The notes below the pieces were generated by a model. That model saw nothing but the letters and a program-made list of their open reading frames with translations, ran no database searches and had not been told where the DNA came from. From the NCBI GenBank assembly GCA_029721515.1, contig CM056563.1, forward strand, positions 14,526,454-14,590,453: 64,000 bases of DNA, read 5' to 3'. Positions 25,101 through 35,622 of this stretch are shown piece after piece. The translations under genes and the position numbers were made by a program. Source of the stretch: Synanceia verrucosa (taxonomy: Eukaryota > Chordata > Actinopteri > Perciformes > Synanceiidae). Numbering within the stretch: the stretch's first letter is position 1; each line of letters opens with the position of its first letter.

Positions 25101-28100
25101 TCTTTTCATCACCTCCCACGCCATGGTTTCCATGGAAACTCAAAAGATGCATGGTCCCACGTTGAATTAAATAAAACACACTAGACTGCTACCTCAGTGA
25201 ACCTCAGCTCTTGGCACTGTAAAGTTCCACAACCAGTACAATTGTAGTATATTCAGTATGTGATGCTAATATGCGTGAAATTTGCCTTTTAGCCACGTCT
25301 CCCAACGCCGGCTCAGAACTGGAGCAGGCCAGACCTCAGACCAGCGGCGAGGAGGAGCTACAGCTGCAGCTTGCTCTGGCCATGAGCAGAGAGGCTGCAG
25401 AGCAGGTATACACAGGAACACACTCTAACATGGCATGAATCCATATGTGTGGCTGTGTTTGACATTTACAGATAGTTCATTACATTAAACATTATGCAAA
25501 CTGTGCTATCTGTGTGTGTTTAGGAGGAGCGCATACGCAGAGGGGATGACCTGAGACTGCAGATGGCCTTGGAGGAGAGTAAGAAAGGAGGTCCAGAATC
25601 AGCAAAACTGGCTAAAAAGAAGAAAGAGGTAAAATAGACACAAACATGGAGGCTGGATTGAGTCAGTTATCATGAGCGTACTCATCCCACAGTCTTGTCT
25701 CTCCCCATCGTCTTTTTCTGTCTGACGCAGTCTGCTGCTTCATGCACAGTAATGAAGCCACTAACTGGCTGCACACTAGCACATCTAGTTTACTCATCAT
25801 TATTCTGCCTGAATTGCTGGCTGGAGTGTGAGGGTGCTTAGGGCTAAAGTGAAGAGGCTGTTTTCCTCCCTATCTAGTCCCTCTCTATCTAAACTCCCCA
25901 TTATTTTTTCCTCTTTTGTCAGCATTCTTTGTTCTGGTTTCCTCTCTTCTGTCTCTTGGTCACTTTCTCCGTCTCTTTCTAGCCACAGTCATCTTTGATG
26001 GATCTGATGGATGTCCCTGAGCCTGGTGCCAGTGCTGATCCCTGGGGCGCCGGAGCTGTAGCCGGGGCAGCTGCTGCACCAGAAGATCCTTGGCAGTCTT
26101 ATGGTACACACACACACACACATATATATAAATATATATACACACACACAGACAAACACACACACACATACAACAGGGATGCCGTAATACCAGGAAATTA
26201 ATAGTTTATACCTGTACCAGTGAATTTCCACTGTTCTCCTATTAGGTACCACAGTAAAAAAAAAAAAAAAAAAAGAGTAATGTAACTGCAGCAATGGTTG
26301 CTAGAGAGTAAACAGAGTTAAAGCAGCATGGAGGCGTAGGAAGAGATCGTAATGAAAAGTGAAAAGAAAGTTACCAGTAACATTACATCAGAAAAAAATA
26401 CTATATCGGGATGTATATCGGTATTGGGATATAAAATTAGCTACATCAAGATCTAAAATCTTTGTCCCTATTGCACAATACTGAGCAGGACTGTGCTGCC
26501 CACCTGCTGCTGCTCCTCCTGTCAGTATCAACATGGAGTTGTTATCAGGGAAAAATAGGATGCAACCTTGTGCTATGGAAAAACAAATGGCCTCACATGT
26601 TTAGGATTTTGGCATAGATTTTTTTACGATTCTCATGACATGGCTAATATACTCTCTTTACTGGAAATGGGAATGTCAGTTGTTGAGAAGAATTTGTGTA
26701 TGGAGTCAATTTTTCTGTGTGTGTGTCGTCTCCGCTCTCCACCTGCAGCTCATGAGACTGAGTCTTTGTTAAATAGGAATGCTGCTCCACTGGCTCAGCA
26801 GCATTACTGCACAGAGAGGGGGGTGGAGGATGTTAGAGGTAGATGTCATGAAGGAAAGGAGAAAGGAGCTACACAGGGAGGACTGGATATGTTAATGAGG
26901 AAGGGTCATATATGATCTTATATGTTTGCTGTCAGAACCTGCATGAAGCCACTGAGCTTACCTCTCACTTCCCCTGCTCTTCCTATCTTCCTCCAACTCT
27001 GAACCTCTCCTCAGGGTCTGCACCTAAACCAGCAGCCCCAGTGGACCCATGGGGTGTCACTCCTTCTGTCCCACCCATGAAGAGCAGTGACCCCTGGGCG
27101 TCAAACTCCACTCCTGCCGCTGACCCCTGGAGCTCTGCAGCTGTTCGCCCCAAGGCTTCCAACACAGGTGAAAATCATCAAGAGAAACATGCCATTTTTC
27201 AGTTTTGTCCTCTGGTATCAATTACTAGGGCATCCACACATTTTGCCAGTTACTTTTCTAGGAATTATGTATGCGAGTCTAAAAGGTATTTGGAGGATTT
27301 ATTTTGTATTTACGGACCTTGGGTTGCCTGGTAAAAGGGACAAATGCTTTCACACCTGCATGCTTTCATCTGCTTATTGTGATCATTTTTTGTGTTTTGT
27401 TCTCATTACTTATGTTGTTTCCATCTGTCTACATGTGCGTGTGTGTCCACTGTTTGTTCATATGATTTTGTATGTGCGTGTATGTGTGCTTGTCCTCTTT
27501 CAGGTAGCTTTGACCTGTTCACTGCATCCAATGGTACGTCTAAAGAGGACTTCTCAGAGTTTGACAGCCTGCGCTCTTCCTCCTCTGTCCCTACTGGTAC
27601 TCACCCTTGTCTTTGTCTCTCTAATGACATGGAGTCTGTGTTGTTTTTCCTCTTGTGTCTGAAACAATGCCCGGCTTCAGATAACACACATCTCTATGTG
27701 GCAATGACACACGTCTTGTCTTTTTTATGTAAATATCACCAGACTTGAGCAAAGACAGCATTGACACCACTTAATTCATGTTTGTGCTGCATTTTAAAGT
27801 GTAAAAGTAGCTGTTTGCTCTAGTCTGGTTCCATATCACTTTGGTGTAATGTGATGCAACTTTTATGTATTTATGGCTAACTGCATTGTTAGACCTGGGC
27901 CATCCAGTTTCCCTCTTAGATCTGACAACAAATGTTCCGAAATTGAACCCATTCAAACTCCATTGACTTGGGTGCCTCTGCTCCAGTGAACTGCTTGGCA
28001 CAGGTCTCCATTGTCATTCTCTTGCGGTGTGGCAGTGTCAAGTTGTGCGAGGGTGACATTAGTGTCTGACTTCCTCTGGCTCAACACAAACACTTCTGAT

Positions 28101-30850
28101 ACAGTCAAGGACAAAGTGAGACGGAAGACAAACACCCAGTGTACAAAGTTTTCCCAGAAGGGACAAGTCACTGCACAGTGTGTAGAGGACACAAACTGCA
28201 GTGATGTTAAGGAAGCAGCCCTGTGCTGGTTTAAGCTGTGGAGGCTTTAAAACCATGGGGTGATGATTCACACTAGACCTATCTGATCTTATCCTGAGCC
28301 TGTTTTTGTGGCTCTGCTTCTGTTCTGAGAAGACAGTTTTTCATGTTTGACATTTTCTCTTGTGTATGTTGCTGCTCATGGTTCATGTGTGAGTGCGTTA
28401 ATGAACGTCTTCACTGACTGCTACCACAATATAAACAAAACAGGCAGTCTGGGGGGTATTCCATCAACTGCGCTAACCACAAATCCTCGCTAACTACGAC
28501 AAGCCCAGCTAGTTTTAGCGAGAGTTTGGTTCCATTACTCTCGCTAACAGGAATCTCAGCTGAGTTACTGGGGTAACATATGCTTCTGAGCTAACCTGCT
28601 CCATGACAGGCTAACTATCAGGCTTAGGGTTAGCGGTGTTAACCGAGAATATGTACCTGTAGTAAACAGAGTATCAAACAAACAGTTCCTCACGCCCCCT
28701 GCCTGATTGTCCATGTTTTCTGAAAATAAAGGTGACAATGTGAGCACAAAATAATTTACCCTACATTCTTGGTCAGTTGTGGACAATTTTTATTAATTAA
28801 AAGTATTTCAAATAATGATGTTATAATGATTATATCTTCAAATATGATAATTAGGGCTGGGTATCGATTCAGATTTTCCAGATTGATTCAATTTGATATT
28901 TCAAGGTCCCGATTCGATATTGATTCAGTCAGGGATATTTCAGTTAAAATAAATGCTCCGTTATTTTCTGTGCACACTGAGAGTTTGCTGATAACTCAGG
29001 TGCCAGTACCTGCTCCAGACTGGTTTGTTTGAGCCGTGCCGAGTCTGCTGACTGTGTTTCCGGGTGATGTCTCATAATGGTTGCAAGGACTCGCCGTATT
29101 GCTGCTGTATTTTATCTACCCGTTGCATATTTTGCATACTACTTGTTTTTTGTTCAACTCGTCATTTTCTTCCAACTTCTTAAATGCTAAATGCATCCAA
29201 ACATCAGCTTTTAAACTCGTCAGCGGTGCCTGGAAAGGTGGACTCGCTTCTGCCATGTTTGTGTGACTGCTGCCAGTAACATCTCACAAGATCTTATCCC
29301 TTGCAATTTGGTGGAAAGCAGCACAAAACGCTGATCACGGGAGACTTCTTCTTTGGTTTCGGCAGACGAGCTATGCAGACTAGACATATGTATGGCGATT
29401 AACTGATGTTGGTTTATACTTCTCATAGAGTCCCAAAAGCATTTTTTGCTCTGCACTATTGAAAAAAATCAGCCTGACTTTTCGACATGATCGCATTTTC
29501 GACAATCACATGGTCTGGGCTTCTTGTATACCACACGCACGCGCCTAATAGAAGCTTGGATAAGCCTCGCTGAAGTTAACATCCCTGAGGCACAGCTCAA
29601 AGGTGTTAATGCAACGGCTTCAGGATCATGTTAAAGTTGACGCTACTTCAAGCGAGGCTTAATCACTTAGGCGCCGCTATGATTAGCGACTTTGATGGAA
29701 TACCCCCCCGATGTCCCCCACTAAAAGCATCTTCTGATTGTTTTATCGCATCAGCTCAATTTCACTGCTCTGTAAATGTGCGTGTGGGCATTCAGGTATA
29801 AGGCAAAGTCTGAGTTTGTGGAGCAGTCCGGTCCAAAACTTTCAAGTCAAACTCTGCACTTGTGTTCTTGTACTGTACTTATTGCAGTGTTCTCACACGT
29901 CCTGGAAAATGAATGACCAATTTTCAGTACAACTGCTCTTTGTTTCCCAGGTGATGGGGGCATAGCGTCGTCTGTCCCCTCTCAGGGTAGTCTTGCAAGC
30001 AGCGGCAGCCTGGACCTCTTTGACCCCCTGCCCAGCTCCATGTCGATGTCTGCCACCACAAACCCAACTAGAAAGACTCCAGAGTCTTTCCTGGGTCCCA
30101 ACGCTGCCCTGGTCAATCTGGACTCTCTGGTGACCAAACCAGCCCAGCCTGCGCCAGTCGTCAACCCGTTCTTAGCTTCAACAGGTGGGGAAACAGAGAG
30201 AAAGTATGAGGACATGCCAGTTTAGATACCTTTGTTTTGATACTGGTTTCAGAACAATACTTTTTTCGATACCTCAGTAAGTTATTTTTGTGTACTTTGG
30301 GCTATAATCATGGTCATCATCATATTAATTTATTATTATTATTATTAGGCGACACGGTGGTGCAGTAGTTAGCACTGCACTTATTATTTCAACTCAAATG
30401 TTTATTTTGTGTAATTTGGGCTTTATCATGGTAGACATACTAGACAATGGTCTGATGATGATCAACAGGCTGCTACCAGTTCTTCTTTCTGACCCTGGCG
30501 AGTGAGAGTTATGGTGTGTTCACTGGAAGACAGAACTTCCAGCTCAGAAAAACATAATCTCAATGTTTAGTGCTCCCAGCTCTTCTTTTTCTGATTTTGA
30601 GCTTGAAATTTCTGACATTCATGTATTTGAATGCACCATGAATGTAAACACACACGCTGGACTCTCAGTGCTGCTGCAGTGACATTAATGCTCTGTTGTA
30701 CTGGTGATGTTTGTCTCCTTATGCTGGGAAAGGGGGAGCGACCAATCGGTGTCACTATGAATCTGACAGGGACATGACCTCCCGTCCATAGAGACATTTG
30801 AGAGCATGGCTCACAGACACATGGTATTGGAATATGGAATAATATATGTC

Positions 30851-30921
<71 letters not shown>

Positions 30922-32048
30922 GTGTATATATACGTATATATATATATATGATGTATATACGTATATATACAGCGTATATACAGCTGTATATCTGGCGTGT
31001 ATATATACGTATACACGCCAGATATATCTCAGATATACGTATATATATCTGTGTATATATATCATTATATATATATACGTATATATATACTGCGTATATA
31101 TATATATATACGTATATATATATATAAATTATAATTATAAAATATTTATATTATTATAAATATTAAATATATATTTTTTTATATCGGATCGGAGCTTTTC
31201 CATGGATGGATTTTCCAGTACCCAGCCCTATTTGTGCTGACAAGCTTTTTTTAAGCAGGTAGCTGGTGAATTCAAACTGATTAGATAAGGAAGTGTTGTC
31301 ATTAAGCCAAGACAGGGTTTTCTTGTGCCCTGGAAAACCTGGAAAATGATTGACTAAGTTTCCAGTCATGGAAAACATAGGAGAAATGAAATGAAAAGGT
31401 CAAAAGTCCTGGAAACGATAAAGTTATCCTGGAAATTTATGTATGCAAATTGGTTAAAAGTTACTTTTAACACGTTTGCATTCACTCACAAGGCATGGGG
31501 AGGATAATTTAGCCGTTTCCAGGACATTTGACTTTTTTGTCATTTTCCATATGTTTTCCGTGATTGGTCATTCATTTTCCAGGACGTGTGAGAACACTGC
31601 AATACATGTACACATACAGGCCTGAATACAATGGTATGGTATTTCAAAGCAATAAAAGTGTCAACATTTAGTTTTATTCACCTTCCTCCTTTGCTCAGGT
31701 GGCTCTGCTGCACTTCAAGGACCAGCAGCCCACGCCAACCCCTTCCAAGTGAGCCAACCAGCTCCCCCAACCCTCAACCAGATGCGGGTCAGCCCCATGC
31801 CCTCCGGCTTTGGCATGGTTGACCCCATGACCGTCTCATCTGGCCCGGCTCAACCCATCACTATGGTCCCTCTGGCAGGCATGGCCCCCATGGCCCGTGT
31901 GATTCCCGGCATGGGGATCGGCGCTGTCGGAGGTGTAGGCATGAATACGGGGATCCCGGCCTCTATGTCCATGCCCCAGCCGCTGATGAGCATGCAGCCA
32001 CAGACTGGGGCACAGCCTGCTGGAACCACCAACCCCTTCCTTTTGTGA
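18758..32048 (+). CDS. epn2: epsin-2, endocytic adaptor (complete, 9 coding exons)
   Basis: Exons 18758-19188, 19704-19858, 25293-25405, 25524-25628, 25983-26103, 27015-27167, 27504-27596, 29951-30184 and 31699-32048 join in frame to 584 residues. The start sits in GCCACCATG. Residues 4-144 are the ENTH domain, with the PIP2 contacts R8, K11, R25 and N30 conserved in the epsin pattern. Two ubiquitin-interacting motifs follow (about 215-233 and 240-254). Clathrin-binding motifs are LMDLMD (273-278) and LVNLD (444-448). Five DPW motifs for AP2 lie at 287, 303, 319, 334 and 345, and three NPF motifs for EH proteins such as Eps15 at 462, 482 and 580. The protein acts at clathrin-coated pits on ubiquitinated cargo. 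The alternative 57-residue segment seen in long human EPN2 between exons 2 and 3 was not found. Synteny with grap and b9d1 selects EPN2 over EPN1/EPN3. Confidence 0.96.
19704..19858 (+). CDS. epn2: epn2 coding exon 2 (post-ENTH linker)
   Basis: The exon encodes SQALKTKERMAQV and the conserved FGRGSSQPNLSTSYSEEYG, ending SYHG plus one base. The acceptor is CCCACTAG and the donor GTGAGT. A CA tract at 19892-19911 lies 35 nt into the next intron. Confidence 0.97.
20063..20118. repeat. (CA)n with CAGA interruptions
   Basis: CA run with periodic GACA units in the epn2 intron after coding exon 2. Confidence 0.95.
23325..23354. repeat. perfect 10 bp stem-loop inside a repeat region
   Basis: GGCATTGCTC and GAGCAATGCC flank a 10 nt loop. 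The surroundings (about 23165-23300) contain CACTGCA/AAATGCTGCGTC phrases that recur at 16330-16460. Confidence 0.6.
23414..24677. mobile_element. hAT-like non-autonomous element, 1.26 kb
   Basis: The ends TAGGGGTG and CACTCCTA are near inverse, each followed inward by ATATTGCGA/TCGCAATAT motifs. The flanks TCGCCAAC (23406-23413) and TCACCAAC (24678-24685) agree at 7 of 8 positions, as expected for an aged 8 bp target duplication. There is no transposase frame. It lies in the intron between epn2 coding exons 2 and 3. Confidence 0.72.
25293..25405 (+). CDS. epn2: epn2 coding exon 3 (UIM 1)
   Basis: The exon encodes STSPNAGSELEQARPQTSG followed by the first ubiquitin-interacting motif, EEELQLQLALAMSREAAEQ, and ends on a whole codon. 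The acceptor is TTGCCTTTTAG and the donor GTATAC. Confidence 0.97.
25524..25628 (+). CDS. epn2: epn2 coding exon 4 (UIM 2)
   Basis: The 35-codon exon encodes EERIRR, then the second ubiquitin-interacting motif GDDLRLQMALEESKK, then a basic AKLAKKKKE tail. The acceptor is GTGTGTTTAG and the donor GTAAAA. Confidence 0.97.
25983..26103 (+). CDS. epn2: epn2 coding exon 5 (clathrin box, two DPW)
   Basis: The exon encodes PQSSLMDLMDVPEPG with the first clathrin box, then ADPWGAG and EDPWQSY. The donor is the weak G|GTACAC, which is itself the first unit of a CA/TA microsatellite (26105-26177). Confidence 0.96.
26104..26177. repeat. (CA)/(TA) compound microsatellite at the exon 5 donor
   Basis: CACACA, TATATA and CACACA blocks follow each other without a gap from the epn2 exon 5 donor. 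Confidence 0.95.
27015..27167 (+). CDS. epn2: epn2 coding exon 6 (three DPW)
   Basis: The exon encodes GSAPKPAAPVDPWGVTPS, SSDPWASN and AADPWSSAAV, each DPW being a site for the AP2 alpha ear. The acceptor is CCTCTCCTCAG and the donor GTGAAA. Confidence 0.97.
27504..27596 (+). CDS. epn2: epn2 coding exon 7
   Basis: The exon encodes GSFDLFTASNGTSKEDFSEF and DSLRSSSSVPT, matching the FDLF/DFSEFD segment of epsins. The acceptor is CTCTTTCAG and the donor GTACTC. Confidence 0.97.
28451..29709. mobile_element. DNA element with 17 bp terminal inverted repeats, invaded by another element
   Basis: The left end GGGGGGTATTCCATCAA (28451-28467) is exactly reverse-complemented at 29692-29708. The termini also share TAGCG/CTCGCT motifs. 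Inside it, from 28852, sits a copy of the same family as 14591-15309. There is no transposase frame. Confidence 0.65.
28852..29425. mobile_element. truncated copy of the TAGGGCTGGGTAT hAT-like element
   Basis: It matches 14591-15190 closely, including TCAGATTTTCCAGAT near the start, CAGTCAGGGATATTTCAG, ACATCAGCTTTTAAACTCGT and TATGTATGGCGATT. The match stops near 29425, so the right end is missing. Confidence 0.7.
29881..29920 (+). repeat. 40 nt repeat arm upstream of epn2 exon 8
   Basis: This block is the exact reverse complement of 31564-31603 in the following intron and ends 31 nt before exon 8. Confidence 0.9.
29951..30184 (+). CDS. epn2: epn2 coding exon 8 (second clathrin box, first NPF)
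   Basis: The 234 nt exon (78 codons, phase-neutral) encodes SLDLFDPLP, the invariant KTPESFLGPNAALVNLDSLV with clathrin box LVNLD, and VVNPFLAST with the first NPF. The acceptor is TGTTTCCCAG and the donor GTGGGG. Skipping it would keep the frame but remove one clathrin and one EH site. Confidence 0.97.
30348..30380 (+). repeat. SINE head fragment
   Basis: GGCGACACGGTGGTGCAGTA and TTAGCACTGCAC match the A-box end of the SINE family found at 16945; the rest is missing. Confidence 0.6.
30850..31180. repeat. long (TA)n and AT-rich palindromic block
   Basis: A pure TA run at 30853-30917 is followed by TACGTA/TATACG variants. It includes a hairpin with 17 bp perfect arms (30987-31003 and 31010-31026). 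It lies in epn2 intron 8, inside a repeat whose right end is at 31230. Confidence 0.92.
31217..31230 (-). repeat. right end of a TAGGGCTGGGTA-type element
   Basis: AGTACCCAGCCCTA is the reverse complement of the start of the family seen at 48463; the left partner in this intron is not clear. Confidence 0.5.
31325..31603. mobile_element. foldback (hairpin) miniature element
   Basis: The left arm (about 31336-31430, with CCTGGAAAATGATTGAC, CATGGAAAACATA and AGTCCTGGAAACG) is an imperfect reverse complement of the right arm (about 31512-31603). This gives a long hairpin. A further copy of its outer end is at 29881-29920. Confidence 0.7.
31699..32048 (+). CDS. epn2: epn2 coding exon 9 (C-terminus, two NPF, stop)
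   Basis: The exon encodes AHANPFQVSQPAPPTLNQMR, a Met/Pro/Gly-rich stretch and the typical epsin terminus GTTNPFLL before TGA at 32046-32048. The acceptor is CCTTTGCTCAG. Confidence 0.98.
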
Positions 32049-33352
32049 GGGGGTGACCCCGGGGGGTGACTTACCCTTCCTGTCTCGCTCTCTCATTACT
32101 CTCTCTCTCTCTCTTCCACTTTGGCTCCTTAAGAAGCTTCAAAATGAACAAGGAGATGTCTTATCCCATTTATCCCTTTTTTATAACCAACTTCTAGCCA
32201 GGTCCCACCACCTTAACACACTCCTTCCTGCTCCGTCTCTCTCTGTCAGTGCTACAAGCTGCCTAGTCCTGTGCTCCATACTGATCCGACAGTGTTGTTG
32301 ACCACAAAGAGTTTGCATCTGTCTCCAGATTTCCAGAGTAGCAGTGGTGTTTACAGCTGTTTATTTTAGTTTATTTTTTTCCCTCTGCAGAACAGTCCCT
32401 CACCTCTGTCCTCCTCTCCCTTAATTCTTCCCTTAGCACAGCTCTGTTCTTCTCCTGTGGTGGAGTGACAGCAGAGTCTCACCATACCAACGCCAGGATC
32501 TTATCTCTTCACTAGAGCTAATCTTTTATAAGCCCTGTCAGCCAGTGTGAGTGTGTGAGTGCACATCTCAGTGCTTTTACACTGTGTATATTTCAGTGGG
32601 TTTTACTTAAACACACTGGGGTACGGATGAGAGATGGTCAGATGTGTTTGTATGCGTGTGTGTTACTAAGCAGGGATTTTGCACAGTTTCTTTTTTTTAT
32701 TTTTTCTGTCCACGACTGTTGGGCTCACCGTTACACCTTAGCTAAGGGATGGAGGTCAGTTGCTATAACAGCTTAACCAACACACACTGCCTCGACTTTC
32801 GGTACCACTCAGTCACAACTCTCGTCTGGTCGCTTCCCGTCAACTTGGACCTTTCCCCTCACCTCACCATGTGAACTTTGACCTCCAGGGGATTAACAGC
32901 GAACACTTATCAAAGGGGGTGAACCCCTTGTCCGAGGGATTGAAAAGATGCATATACGCAATTTTTTTTTTTTTTGGTCTGTATGAGTGCTCACAGGCAG
33001 ATGTACTGTTAACGCTTGGATACTAACTGCGACATGTTGGTGTATTTGTCATTCAGTCCCCCCGAGAACAAGACATGAATGAACTGGGATGGCATCAGTA
33101 TTTTGCCATCTGAACATATGGATGCAGTGACGCACAGGACAGTTTTTTTTCTTTTTAGTTTGATTCTAGGGTCAAAGGGAAGAGGGTAGAGTGTGTGTGT
33201 GTGTATGAAAGATATATTTAGCTTCCAAGTGTACTTCAGTGAGCAAGTTTTTTACATTTCTCACTCAGTTAAATGGAAACTGACTTAGAAATTTCAAGTC
33301 AAAATGGGGGATAATGTAGACGTGTGTGTGTGTGTGTGCGCACGCAACCATA

Positions 33353-33405
<53 letters not shown>

Positions 33406-35115
33406 AGGAGTGTTACCATGGTGACGGTTGCAAAGAAAGCTCTGGATTTAAAGAGCATGTCAGCCACTCAGCAGAGAGTTTACCTCCAAGTGGATTTAAA
33501 GTGGTTAATCTATCTGCAAGAACATTACCTGGTGGACTCTCACGCACACACACACACAGAGGGTTGTTCCAGGATGGGTCTATTGATAGCACAGGGAATG
33601 CCGCAGCAAACAACACCGAGACATGTCATGTAAACAAGCAGTTGTTAGTTTTGTTGGTTACTTTCTTTTATTTTATTTACTCGTTAGATGTAAATACATA
33701 GCCAAGCCTGTCAGAATTTCGAAGCTGTGTACTAGCTAAGCCATGTATCATCATCTTTCACTTTTTTTGTCTATTTTCTGTCATTGTAGTTGTTTTTTTC
33801 ACCCTATGGGTAGGCTATGTAATTATCTTCTCTTAGAAGCACAACTGTTACCAAAGTCATAGCGACTGTGATTTCTGAGGGTGTTGTACTTTGAGTTGTT
33901 CCAACAGTAGGGTCACACTTCACTGACTTTTTTTTCTGTTTATGGATCCATTGCTATATATTTTTGTTTCATATTTCAGAGATATTTACAGGAGTTTGTG
34001 TAAGAAAGTGTTACCGTTGGCTGAATATACTGACAGCAAGCTGAGCATCTCCTCTATGGGTTGATGAAATACAGCTCATGTATTGCGCCTGGTGTGTGCA
34101 CTCTTTAGGTCACTGTACTCCCTTCTCTTCAGTTCTGTTGATATCACTGCCAATGTTACTACAATGGAAAGGGTGTTTGTTTTTTCTCTTGGTGTGAGTT
34201 GGCGTCCTCTCCTGGTCTGCTGTGGTATGATCGCTACACTGCAGGACACTTGGTATTCCCACTAAACACAGACCTTGATTTTTCTCAGGCAAAAGGAGGG
34301 GCAGCTCAAACTGTGTGTATGAATTTGATGATGATGATGATGAGGGTGGTGATGATGACTTTTATGCTTCGGGTCCTGAATGAATGGATGTGACACTTGC
34401 AGACCAGCAAACATTTTATCTAAAATATATGCAAAAATTGGAGATGGAAAAGTAAAAAAAAGATAAGAGTTGGCTTTGCAATATAAAGTCTAGTTTATTC
34501 AAATGTTACTATGATATCTGAGCTGAGACGTGTCACTTTCTCACCGGCCTTGATTTCACTGCAGCCTAACCTTTGACATCACTCCAGCGATGTTGTAAAA
34601 GGTTGTTATGCATCGAAATAATAAAAAAAAAATACTGTCTTGAAGAAATTCAGCACTCCCTAACAGTCACTGCAGTCGCAGCTCTGGTGCAGTGCAAATG
34701 TGGCCGGTGTGTAGCGAGCTCCTCTGCGTGTTACTATGTATTCACTATGCTTTTATCAAGAGGACTAACTGACCTTATGAACTGTCTGTCTTTATATGCA
34801 TAAACAGCCTCCTTTAATCTTTTCCATGTCTGTCTATTTACCCTTCTCATAGTACTGGGAGCAGGCTGCTTTTTTTATTGGATACGTGCTCAACCTGTTG
34901 GCATTATAACTGTATAATATAATTTATCATTTGTACTATTGTAACATACTGTTCCTCTGTATACCTTATTATTCTGTGTAATGGGTTTTTGTAGGAAAAG
35001 TCACCGTGGTATTTTAACGGCATCTAAACAAACGAAGGCGGCAGGTTGCACCCTTTTGATGAGGACATCTGTAGCTGCATTGGTTCAAAATAAAACGTGT
35101 ATCACTTCAGCTCTG
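32049..35115 (+). other. epn2: epn2 3' UTR
   Basis: About 3 kb runs from the stop to an AATAAA at 35089-35094. It contains a (GT)n tract (33321-33338), a (TA)23 tract (33357-33403), a GAT-rich tract (34328-34365) and no conserved frame. The length is inferred from the first plausible strong signal, so shorter alternatives are possible. Confidence 0.7.
33357..33403. repeat. (TA)23 microsatellite in the epn2 3' UTR
   Basis: A perfect TA run, preceded by a (GT)9 tract at 33321-33338. Confidence 0.95.
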
Positions 35116-35137
35116 TAACTACAGTGTCTGTGTCCTT
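35089..35137 (+). terminator. epn2: epn2 poly(A) signal and GT-rich downstream element
   Basis: AATAAA at 35089-35094 is followed 30-40 nt later by GTGTCTGTGTCCTTG, the usual arrangement for cleavage and polyadenylation. Confidence 0.7.
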
Positions 35138-35203
35138 GTATTCATTTCAACAAGTGTACAAACAACCACAGTGATGTATAACACAAAACCTTCACAGGCA
35201 AAA

Positions 35204-35209
35204 TTTATT
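35204..35209 (-). terminator. b9d1: b9d1 poly(A) signal
   Basis: TTTATT on the plus strand is AATAAA on the b9d1 strand, 265 nt beyond its stop codon and about 110 nt from the epn2 signal. Confidence 0.6.
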
Positions 35210-35473
35210 AAAAAAAAAAAGTAAAAAAAAAAAAAAAAATAGTTAAAGTTAAACTGCTTATATCTGAATACATCTAATAATCTTATTAAAACAATTTTGT
35301 TTTTACTGAAAAACTAGGTGGAGTGTTGTGCTCAAAGTTGTGTGGAATCAGCACACAAGTGATTTTACATGTAAAGTGTCGTCCTTTCATTTCAGTGATC
35401 GAACGTCTGTGAGGATAAAAAAAAAAATATTGTTCCTAATTGTTCCTCTCAGTCTCTCACGTTACTACATGTC

Positions 35474-35622
35474 CTACGGTTGTTCCTCTGTCGACCAGCC
35501 GGATGTGGCAGACGGTGTGTTCTTGGGGCTCGATGGTCCTGTGTCGTAACCCAGTTTCTTCATGTCCTTAGTAAGGATGTGAAAGGAAACTGAGACAAAG
35601 CCTTGAGAACGAACCCGTGTAA
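35474..35622 (-). CDS. b9d1: b9d1 coding exon 7 (C-terminus, stop)
   Basis: The exon encodes VTRVRSQGFVSVSFHILTKD, then MKKLGYDTGPS and a variable tail ending STEEQP before TAG at 35476-35474. The acceptor is GTGTTGCAG. Confidence 0.96.

Larger units (their letters stand above)
19859..25292 (+). other. epn2: epn2 intron between coding exons 2 and 3
   Basis: This 5.4 kb intron contains CA microsatellites (20063-20118), an unclassified repeat region (22600-23400) with a stem-loop at 23325-23354 and a hAT-like miniature element (23414-24677). I searched for the alternative exon known from mammalian EPN2 and did not recognise one. Confidence 0.8.

Noticed and set aside
27087..27662. 191-codon frame overlapping epn2 exons 6 and 7
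   Set aside because: It is out of frame with the epsin coding exons and reads through introns; the hydrophobic tail comes from T-rich intron.
30806..31159. Tyr/Ile-rich frames on both strands
   Set aside because: They are translations of TA and TACGTA repeats.
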